Shown here: in pieces, positions 1 through 10,600 of the stretch
Numbering within the stretch: the stretch's first letter is position 1
How the letters are laid out: every line of letters begins with the position of its first letter
From: Paroedura picta
Lineage: Eukaryota; Chordata; Lepidosauria; Squamata; Gekkonidae
Reading direction: 5' to 3'
DNA: 64,000 bases
Assembly (NCBI RefSeq): GCF_049243985.1
Contig: NC_135376.1
Coordinates: forward strand, 44,373,001 to 44,437,000
The notes under the pieces: model-generated
Told to the model about the DNA's origin: nothing
The model's input: the letters and a program-made list of their open reading frames with translations, nothing else
Database searches by the model: none
Position numbers and translations under genes: made by a program

Positions 1-479
1 ATCAAAGAATTATTTTATATGCAAATAAGCAATAACCAGTTGAGAATTGGCATCCCTTCTCATACTGGGCTAACCAGTGTTTTCTTAACCTTTTTAGTGA
101 AACCGTGCTTTGTACTGGGACCTCAATAATTTAGTAAAATTGTAGATTACCCTGGCTTCACTCATAATGCACTTAAGTCTACTCTGGCTCCTCCACTAGA
201 TTGCACTTTGGATGTCCACACTGCACTTTCTAAAGGGAGGGAGCATTTTCTAAACCAACAGTTTGTAATCCTAAATCCATAATGCAGTTAACTATTCAGA
301 TATTTTAAGCCACATACTTTGCCATAGCTGTTAACTCTTCATCTTCCAATGAAGCAAGGGGTGTTCACAAACATCTGGTACAGTAGACAAAGTCGTGGAC
401 CTGGCACTCCTCACCAGTGCAAGATCCCAGGTCATTGCACTGGCCCAGTGGGTCCTAACTCCTCACTCTCCATGGTGAA

Positions 480-560
480 TGGTGCGACAAGCTGTCCCGT
501 CCAGGGTAGCTTTCCAGATGTCCATGGACTACAATTCCCATGAGCCCCTGCCAGCATGGA
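480..560. repeat. Interspersed repeat fragment with ZNF143-like motif
   Basis: Carries GGACTACAATTCCCATGAGC (526-545). The same block recurs in opposite orientation near 62375-62440, so it is a repeat rather than unique promoter DNA. The core ACTACAATTCC resembles the ZNF143/Staf binding motif. It lies about 800 bp upstream of the OGA start codon. The family is not identified. Confidence 0.5.
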
Positions 561-779
561 CTTCTAGAGAGCCACAGTTTGGCCACCCTGAAAGGCAGCT
601 GCCCCATCTCTCAGCCTAGAAATACCTTAGGAACGTACAGAGCTCATCCTCCAGTTCGGCGAGAGCATTCAAGGGCTCTTAGTGATGCTGAGCAACGGAC
701 TCAGAGGTGTGGCAAGGAACTTTAGGAAACAGCGCCTCCTACTTTCTCTCTTGCAAAGAACCAAAAATGCAACGCGGCG

Positions 780-1670
780 GAAAAAGTCCTCTTACGCATG
801 CGCAATACTAAGGCGACTTCCTTTACCGAATTTCAGCGCTTGCGCCGTGGCATCCTCCGCCTTGTTTATTTCCCTCATCGCCTGCGCAGTAGTCGTCTCA
901 GAAACCTGCGCAAAAACTGCGCACGCGCATAAACATGCGGTCCGAGGCCACTCGTTTCCCGCACGCGCAGTGTGAATTTTGCGCCTGCGTATCTCTACGT
1001 CCCTCTCCCTCCGACCCCCGCAGGACATGCGCAGTTTAGAACTGCTCAGCTTCTGGCGCCTGCGTAGTGGAGAGGTTTTTAAATTTCCCTTCCCCCTCCC
1101 TTTTTTCGGCCCCGCAGTTCGTCCCCTGAAGCCCCTGGGTCGGCGGCTTAGCTGCTCGCTCCGTAGCCTGCCCGGGGGTCTTCGGCTGGCGCGTGGCGAG
1201 GGGGGGGCGCCGGGTGGGATCGGGACTGGCGACCCCGGCCTGCGGGCAGGGCGGTTGGTGCTGGCTCGGACCGGCTGGGGCTGGTTTTCCCCGCGCAAGC
1301 GCAGCCTGTTACGGTTAGAGTGGCGGAGGGGCAATGGCGGCGGGAGGGAGTCCTGCTGCGGCCCTGACTGGGATGGTGCAGGCGGAGGAGCCGCGGGCGG
1401 AGGCGCCGGGCACTCCCGGGTCGAGCCCCACACCTGCCGCCGCCGCCGCCGCCCCCCCGCTCGAGGTGCCCCCCGCCAGGCCAGACCCGGCGGGCCCGGA
1501 GGCGGATCCCGAGAGCGGCGCCGCAGCGGCGGGCCATCGAGGGGCGCGGCGGTTCCTTTGTGGCGTCGTGGAAGGTAAAGGAGCCGGGGGTGGGGGGCGG
1601 GGAAAGACCGGGACGGAGGAGAGCGACAGAGCGGCTTCTGCTCGTTTCCCTCCTCCTCCTCCCTCGTTCT
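780..1670 (+). promoter_or_regulatory. OGA: OGA CpG island and promoter with clustered NRF1-like sites
   Basis: A CpG-dense block ends within the start of intron 1. Palindromic NRF1-type motifs (consensus YGCGCAYGCGCR) occur at 795-804 (CGCATGCGCA), 918-930 (TGCGCACGCGCAT) and 961-970 (GCACGCGCAG). Half-sites occur near 882, 990, 1026 and 1060. No TATA box is evident. This is a typical housekeeping CpG promoter; the transcription start is probably between about 1050 and 1330 but cannot be fixed from sequence. Confidence 0.7.
1373..1574 (+). CDS. OGA: OGA exon 1 (coding part)
   Basis: Encodes residues 1-67 plus one base of codon 68. It is Ala/Pro/Glu-rich, then [10 protein letters not shown], the first strand of the GH84 barrel. 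The donor is GTAAAG at 1575. The ATGs at 1334 and 1373 both have purine at -3 and G at +4. Confidence 0.93.
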
Positions 1671-4600
1671 TTCACCCCGCTTTGTGTACGGGCAGACTCC
1701 TCCCAGGCGGTGGAACATGGAGACTGATGCTGTCTTGTTCAATAGGGAAGATGCTCCTTGGTAGTCACTGAGTATGTCCCATGGGCCTGCTTTTAAGCTT
1801 TCTACGTATCTAACTTCCCCTTGCAAGGATATTGGGGTCTGAAATGATAACAATTTGTTGTGCGTGAATTAACACAGCCATGAGGTCAGTCTGTGAGTGT
1901 TGAAGACATATTTTTTTTTAGCATAACCCTATCATTCTGTGGGACTGCAGCTAACTCTCCTTTGTAAAAGAAGATGGTTGGCAACAGGTTATCACCTTTT
2001 ATTGACTTCAGTAGGATAGTATAAGATAAATGTTGCTTCTTTCCATCAGAAGTGACCTATACCCATTGCTTTTGTTATATTATATGCTTGTGTGGAGATG
2101 CTGTTGTTCCAGGTATGTAGAATAAATATAGGGTTAAGCTGTCTTTTGTTTTTTTTGGTAACTTACAGTCTTTTATTTCTGACTGAAGAAGTATATGCTT
2201 ACACATGACAGCTTATATCTTAAATAACACTTTGTTGGTCTTTAAGGTGCAGCTGGATTCAAACTCGGTCTTGCGAGATATTTCCTGCCCAGTTTTGTCC
2301 ATGATATGGAATCATTAACACATCTAGAAATCCAAAGTATTATTCATAGGTGTACTTTCTAAATCTGTGATCCTCCAGAGTAGTAATTAATATTATCTGC
2401 ACTGCAACTTTATATTGTTTTGGTACACCTATATAAGTTGTTACCTGTGTATTATTTGGCATCACTGGTGTAGGCACTTAGATGTTTTGTGTGCCAAATA
2501 GACATTCATTTATGTTTTTGAACATTTGAGCTCCTATAATAAACAGCTTATATTTGTCTAAAATTTATTTTATCCCTAACCTTTTTGGTTCTCACCTGTC
2601 ACAGGACTTGGGAAGGCATATATTTGTGAAAAATCATGAGTGACAAACCCATACATGATTAGCTTTATCAGGGGTGCTGTTATACTATTCTGAGGGCCTA
2701 TTAAGTATGTGCCTGCTGCCCAAGAAGTCTTGTTAAGGTCTGAATGTGGGAGAGGAGGCTTCTTTCCAGTGTGCTTGTGTGAAGTGTTTTGCAGTTGTGA
2801 CTTTGATAATTATACTGGTTTGTGGAACATTGGTTTGAGAAACTAAACTAGCACATGCAATGAGTAGTAGCAAAGTCAGGTTTCTTTATCAGTCAGTTTA
2901 TGTGTGTTATTTGCGGAATAACTTTTATTCTGTTTCTAATCATTTGTAATAAGCAATAATGACTGAGTGCATACCTTATGCTAATTGTATTGGTTCTTGT
3001 ACAAAAGCCGGGTTGACAGTAATGCAGGCACACACTTTAGCATGCACAAACTCTTTGTTACTAAGGGGATAAACGTGTGAGGAAAATTGATAGTTTGATA
3101 TAGTACTAATAGCTTAAGTAGCTAAATGCAAAGCTACTTCATATGCTGCCAGTTGTTGGCATTTCTGTGCAGCCATTGGACAAGATAAGTTTTTCTTTAA
3201 AGTGGATGCTTGTATTTTCTGTGAAGTGTTTCCAGAAAGATGGTATTGGCACTTTTAAGATTTGTTCTGAAAATTATGTATATTGCTTTTAAAAGTGTTA
3301 TATCTCTGAATATCCACAATGCAACAAAGGCTGGCAAGACACTGGATAAACATTCAGTTGAATGATCAGAAAGGCAGCCTGTACTCACCACTTACATAAT
3401 ATTTAAGGAATTTGGTGTGGCAGGATCAAAATCATAGTGGAGGTTAAGTTAGGAGATTCATATAAGTAAATGCAATTATTTTCAAGGTAGTGCAGTATCA
3501 TGGTTAAGAGCAGTGGACTCTAATCTGCAGAACCGGTTTTGATTTCCCACTCCACAGGAAGCCAGCTGGGTGACGTTAGATCAGTCATAGTTCTCTCAGA
3601 GCTCTCTCAGTCCCACCTACTTCACAGGGTGTCTGTTGTGAGGAGAGGAATGGAAGGCGATTGTAAACCACCAACTCCCCCTCTACTACTACCTATAATA
3701 TAATTTAAAAAGTTATTTGAAGGAGAAATATTTTGGACTAATTTAAAAGTATAGGGTCTACCTAGGAGGATGTTAATACAGTAGCAAACAAAATTAGGGA
3801 GTAAGGGGTGAACTTGTGTGGTCTGTAAACATACCTCAGTAAATACTACCAATGCCTCTGGAATACTCTTTGGATCCAGCTGGTGACCACATGGATCTGG
3901 CAGTTGATGGGCATAAGCTGTGCTCCGTGTCTTGTTTTATTGCTTAAGAGTGGTTTGGCTCTGACCCTGTGTGATGAGTGAAATGGTCTAGTGTTCCACT
4001 ATTCAGTGCATATGCTATAAGTCACCTACCCCTAATATAGATGACTAGTTTCAAAGCCCATTTATAAAAATGGGCTTTGAAAGGGGAGAAGGGGGAAGGG
4101 TAAGGGACACGCTCCCACGCACCCACGCCCTCTCCCAGAGGCCCCCCTGAAATGTGGCTCCGTGCTCCTCCCTCCCAAGCTGAGAAAGAACCGCTAGGGG
4201 GGAAGAAAGGCGTGAAAGCCGCAGGCCGCGAAAGCAACACCCCGCCCCGGCTTCCTGCTTGGGCTTCGAGGCCAGCAACCACGCCCCAGCAGAGCCTTTC
4301 CGCCTCGTCTTGCCGTACCCCGGGAGGAGGAGGAGGAGGAGCGCAGCGGCTCGCCTCCGCCCCTTCCCCGGAGACCTTCCCCACCCGGCCCGAAGGCAAA
4401 CAGGGCTCGCCGGGCGAGGGCGGAAACCAGAGGGCTGTCCCAGGCAGGCCGGAGGGCGCCCTGCGCGCTCGTCGCACAGCAGCCTCGGCCCTCCCCAACC
4501 CGCCTCAAGCGCTCCTCGCACCTTCCACTTTGACCCGGCTGAGAGCAATTGAACGCCGCTCCTCACTGTTCTTCATAGGCAGGGCTGCGCATGCGCCTGC

Positions 4601-7600
4601 TGCCCAGCCCCCTCCCCGAGGCTTTTCTTCGGCTGTTGGCTGGCTCGGGGGACAGCGCTGCTGCTGCTGGGGCTCGGGGGTCCGGCTGCGGGAAGGCAGT
4701 TCAAACTCCGTTGCAGGCGGCTTCTCGCCGCGCCGTGGGTGGAGGTGGAGGAGCGTGGGCGAGGAGGTCAGGCAGCACGGAGGAGACGCGGCCTCGGAGA
4801 GGCGCCTGCTGACCAGCCCCTCCCCCGACGCTTTCCTGCTGCTTTTCTTCGACCGTTGGCTGCCTTGGGGGACGCCGCCGCTGCTGCTGGAGCTGGGGGG
4901 TGCAGCTGCGGAAAGGCAGGTTGGACTCCGTTGCCAGTGGCCTGATGCGGCGGCAGGCGCTTCGTGCCTCCCGACGCATCAGGCCGCCGGCAAGGAGCAA
5001 CCGTGAGCCGCGCGGCTCGCGGTTGCTGGGACTGGGAATCGGAGGGATCAATCGGCAGGCGCTGCGCGCCTGCCAATTGGTCCCTCCGATTGTCTGTCCA
5101 GAGGAAGGGTCCAATTTGGACCCTTCCTCATCACGGACACATCCCGCCCTAGAACCCCTTAGCGTTTTATATAGTCCGTGGCGCCCGCGGCGCCACGGGC
5201 GGTTTAAAGATGGGAGTAGGAACCAGATACCACTAAGCAAGTTGTGCCACAGCCTGGATGGTCAAACTGGAGAATTGGAGCAGGAAATCATACTGGACTG
5301 GTTGCTTGCTGATAGGCTCGTTTTCAATAATCAGAGTGGCCAAATGTATATTGTTAAGCAAGAGGGGGGGCACTGATAAAAATAGATGGCTAGTTTCTTA
5401 CCATAGTTCCTTTGTTTTCAGAATCCCAGAAGCAAGATGGTTGGCTGCCTTTTCTTTTGGCTTCAAATTGTATAGTTTTCTACTCTGTATTAATAATGGC
5501 TTAAATTTCTCAAGGACAGGGTTTCAAAGTTTTTGTCTTATGGTTCTGCAATTTGAATGAAGAAATTTTAGTTTCCTGCGCTGTTTTTTCACATGTTTTT
5601 CAGTAACCTGGTATCTTAGCTGTACAAAAGAGTAAGCATCTTATAAAAGCTGTACAAAAGAGTAAGCATCTTATAAAAGATGGATGATGTGAGGAGGACT
5701 GTAGAATAGGCACTAAAATCAGGACTTTGCATCCTGCCGGTAGAAAACATGACTTGTCTAAATGAACAATACTAGAAATCAGTATTGATTCAGGATGTTG
5801 AATCATCAATATTTTATGCTTCACCTCCCCACACATTTTCTAAACTCCAATAAGTCCCCAGATGGTGAGATGTGGGGGTATAAATGCTTATGCGAGACTA
5901 CCTTTTAGTCAGGTTGTATCTTGGAGCCATTGTTTAATTGAAGACTGCTGCAATGACTTGCTTGGATTAGTTGCTACAAAACATTTTGGATAACCGTTAT
6001 TTTGAAGATTTAATATACACTCCTGTCACAATTCCTTGATGTGGAACTGTCTTACCACCACAGTAACACTACAACCTGTTCCTTACTTGCATATGTTTGT
6101 TGGAGATTCATCAAGCACACAAGACCTTAATTTTATACTTCATCTAGGACCTACATAGACAACTCCAAATCTTGTTGTAGCTTTCTGTGGACCTAAATCT
6201 TGCGTCCATTTTTGCTACTGGCTGTTATAAGCCACTGCTTCCAGCATCTTCTTTCTTCTAGTTCCTAGTATTGAAGGAAGTTTTAAAAACTTCATAGAAA
6301 AAAAATGTGCCTCAGGATTGCTTGCGGAATAAAAGAAACCAGTCAGAGAAAGCTGTTAATCTCTCAAATTATCTCAATGAGTTATGTGTGATGCTTCAGG
6401 CACCCTGTAAAAAGTGGGAGTGGGGAAATATTTAGGCCTGCCTCCGTGTGGTAGGCTTGTTAAATACAACTGCAGACAAATGGCTTGTCCTACTAGTTTT
6501 TCAACTGTTCAGTTCTCATTGTCTCTAACTTGCTTAAAAAAATCATAGAATGAAAATTGATTTACTGTAGCTGGGCCTTTGTTTCAATGTTACACAGTAC
6601 ATCACTCAAATACTTCTTGGTTTGTTTAAAATACAGTAACTGTGAATAGATTCAATTATGTTTTTCCATAAAATTAAAATATATTCCAGGCTTGTATTCT
6701 AAAATTTAGCAAGCTATATTGTAGAACACTTTGTTATGCTTAAGAACTTTGTCACATGAAAGCTGAGCATTCCAAACTTGTTTTCCACAGGATTTTATGG
6801 AAGGCCTTGGGTTATGGAACAGAGGAAGGAGCTGTTTAGAAGGTACGTGCCATAACATGTTGTGGTGGTCTACAACAGTGGTCTGAAACCTTTTTGGGGT
6901 TGCGGACTGGGGGGGGGGGCGATCCGGGCGCTGTGAATGTGCGGCAGCCTATGTGCAAACACACATGCGTGGCATGTCTGCGCATGCTCGTTTGCGCCCA
7001 GTGGGGCTGCAAACACGCATACGTGGCAGTTTTACCAAGCATGAACACTCCAGTAGAAGATCTCACACACATTCCTCTCAGAATTGGCATACTTCAAATT
7101 ATAATCCTAAACAATTGTTGCTACACAGGACAGAAGCTCTCCTCAGGGTCAGGCTGGCTTCCAGCCTGCACTTGCATATCTGATATGTGACCTGAGCCTG
7201 TCCTAAGTCCATTGTCTGTTTTGAAGTAGAATAACATGGGAGCTGCTGTTCAGAACAAAGTACTCTAACATGCTGCCATTCAACCTGGCTATCAAAGGTT
7301 ACCTTCCCCTGATACAAAGTGAATTTAGTATGGGAATTCAAAGAAACCCTATAATTTTGTGGTGAAAGTTTTTAGCAGTCATTATTCTCTCCTCTCTCCT
7401 GCCCCCATGTTTTGCATGCATGTGCAACATGTTCAAAAATATGTCTGTTTCCAGAGCCAGCTCTGTGGCTGAACCCATATGCACTGGGTTGTATTCTACC
7501 ACTATTCAGTAAATTCCATTAGTGCAAGGTTTATCCCACCAACACAAGGTGTCCTGCACCATGGGATGTGCTACCTTATCTGAATGAGTGGTTAGATATG

Positions 7601-10600
7601 CCCCATTTTGAAAGGGGAGGGGAAAGAGGAAGGTCAACAGCTTGGAGAAGATGTTCAGCCTGCTCTAAGACATGGATTTCATGAAAATTAATATCTTTAT
7701 AGTAATATTTTTACAGGTTTGCTATACTTAGCTTTCGAAATTGGGGGTCCATAGTCTTGATACACTTGTGAACATTTTTTGAAGTTTGAGAAAAACAGTA
7801 GTAGATGTCACAGAAGTTATATCACTATAGAGCAGTAACAAAATTAATCTTAGACTTTATAAGGCAAATGTGATACTTGAGCAGACCTGAGCAGATGGCA
7901 TGGTAAAGTATTTACAAGGAAACAGATGTCCCTCATGAAGAGATAACAGAAGCCTTGCTGTGATTTCCAGCATGTTCAGCTTTAAGTTGCACTTTTGTCT
8001 GGGCTTTATGGAAAGCAGCTTTTCTATCACCAGTGTCATGGCTCTAACTTGCTATTACCTGGAGCACCTATGAGTCAGGGGTGAAGGACAGACTGTGGGT
8101 GGTGAAAGGGGGAATTAAAGAATGTGAAAATAATGTAAAGAGGAGAAAATGAGGGAGTATATCTCAGGGCAAAGAAGGCCTCCCAAAAAGAGAATGTGAA
8201 AGAGGATAAGGAAAGTGTATGGAAGGGTTTGTTAAATGTGGTACCAGAAAACACACTGGTGGATTGCTTTTTTAAATTATCAGTCTGTCACTGTACTCCA
8301 TAGATATATTACTGTTCAGGTGTGGAAATGTTGATGTCCTAAGTCCATTGTCTGTTTTGAAGTAGAATAAGGGCATGGGAGCTGCTGTTCAGAACAAAGT
8401 ACTCTAACATGCTGCCATTCAACCTGGCTATCAAAGGTATGGGAATTCAAAGAAACCCTATAAATGTTGATGTACAAAGTATTCTCCTTGTGGCATGATG
8501 TTTTGTGTTTGTTTTGTAGATTGCAGAAATGGGGATTAAATACATACCTGTATGCTCCAAAAGATGATTACAAGCACAGGATGTTTTGGCGAGAAATGTA
8601 CTCTGTAGAGGAAGCTGGTAACTAGTTTTATTTTATTTGCAAAGAAGTTGTTCAGTAAATGTTAAATTTGTATGAGGAATTGAAGTGTAAACAAGACTGA
8701 ATTGTACTTTTTACTGCTTGCTCATAAGGATGCAGTACTTGATACTTCTAGAGATGAAAGTCTTGAAACAATCTGATAACATGATTTTGTCCCTAAGGCT
8801 GCGAAAAAAGTAGTACTACAGTATATGCCCATCTCCTTAATGCCACAGAGAAAGAAATTATAAATAGCCCATAGGGCTTTTGTTTTTTCCAAAGCAGGGT
8901 GATTGCTCAGTTCTGTAGCATCTGTGTTCTTGGAGCTCTCTGCCTACCTTAAAACCATGGTCAGCTTATGTGCAAATTCCTCCTTTTTATTTATTTATTT
9001 ATTTTTGTGTTAACTGGAGCATCTCTGCATCAGTTGGCAAACACTTCTCATCATGACTTCAAAGTAGTTTAGAACTAATGACTGGCAAAAATACCAGTGA
9101 AGATAATATTGGATTCAGCCTTGCAAATATCTGTAAATTTCCAGCATACAGAATATTTTAGTTTGTTTGCCTGCATATGTGGAATAAGAGTTAATTTTTT
9201 ATAGAGACATCTTCTATCCTTAATAGTGTGTAAATAGCAGTTCTGAGATTAGGTAGCTCCAAAACAAACACACAAAACTAAAAATGAGAAACTATTTAGT
9301 GCTAATATCTGGGCTTAATTTCAAACAAGCAATCTTCCCTTCTCTCAACAGGCCCAAGGTGTGCATATTGCACTTTTTGTTTAAACTGGCATGTGTAGCT
9401 CATTCCTTTACATGTTCAATTGGAAAAAGTCCCACTGTTTTCAGTAGTGCTTACTCACAGGTAAGTGTGGATAGGATTGCAGCCAGACTGCATTTTGGTG
9501 TACGCTTACCTGAGAGTAAGCTCCATTGAGCATGGATAGGATGATGTTAAGTTGCAGCCATGTTAAGGTCAGTGAGGCTGGCTTTTAGGGAAATATAAGA
9601 ATAGAACCATGGTTTATGTAATGGTCTTAAACTGCCCATAAACTGTATCCAAAAAGCTTTTTTCATTTTGGGTAGGCAACTGTAAATCAAAGGTCAATTA
9701 ACCTTTGATTCCAGATGACTCAAGCTGTGGGTATGCAGGATATGGTATAAATAACTGTAAATAGGCAAACTACAGAATCTCAGTCTATACATAATAGCAC
9801 AGGTACAGTGACTGTCCACATAAACCAAATTAGACATCTTTGGTGGCAAAACTTAATGTACCCGCTCAGTCATTCATGCAGGGGTATTGAAAGATATCTT
9901 GGGGATGGGCTAAGCATGAGTAATATTTTGTAATCTTTAGAGGCCTAATTTGCATTGAAAGCAAGTTGAATCTGTCCAAATTGCTCAAAGAGCAATTTAT
10001 TCTCTTCCCTAGTCAAGTTGTAATTTGAAATCCCTATTAGCCTGTATCTTCAGACATTTGATAATAATTTGCATTTCAGGAATACCTATTTAAATCTTTT
10101 GCAGAGAGAAGCTTGCAGTGCACCATTGGTCATCCTTTGTATGAAAATTACACTAGGTCCCATGCTAGTGTTTTAGTTGTGCTGTCTTTAGAACTAAAGT
10201 CAGTGGCAATCCTCTATAATTCAATTATCTATAAGGGTTCTTCTGTCTATGCGCATCCTGCACAGTTCTTGTTCTAATGAGATTTGTGATGTAAATCATA
10301 TGCCGCCTTTACTTAAAATGTGTGGACTACAAATTAAGAGAATGAATGTATTTTAACTGAGGAAATGGTTAACTTGTCCATTGTTGACTGTGGCTAATAT
10401 TGTTGGCTTTGATTTTTAGAACAGCTCATGACTCTGATAGCAGCTGCTCAAGAGTATGGGATAGAGTTTATTTATGCCATATCTCCTGGACTTGATATCA
10501 CCTTCTCAAACCCCAAAGAAGTGTCCACACTGAAACGCAAGCTGGACCAGGTATTGTTTATTATTTTGCAACTCTTCCTTACATATATCGAGCATTTTGA

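Larger units (their letters stand above)
1575..6790 (+). other. OGA: OGA intron 1
   Basis: 5.2 kb. Holds a short fragment of an interspersed repeat (about 2233-2280), a tRNA-derived SINE (3492-3680), a 1.2-kb Helitron (4045-5210) that mimics a CpG island, and a 30-bp tandem duplication (5619-5678). Otherwise AT-rich DNA in which I see no exon. Confidence 0.8.

Noticed and set aside
792-1853. 353-codon minus-strand open frame over the OGA promoter
   Set aside because: Low-complexity Arg/Pro-rich translation of a CpG island, opposite the real exon 1. No domain and no splice support.
4140-5190. Apparent CpG island with possible alternative OGA promoter
   Set aside because: It lies wholly within Helitron copy 1, so the CpG content is explained by the transposon. 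Promoter function is not excluded but not supported.
4022-5376. Several long frames on both strands (up to 284 codons)
   Set aside because: They fall in the GC-rich Helitron, where stop codons are rare by composition. The translations are low-complexity.
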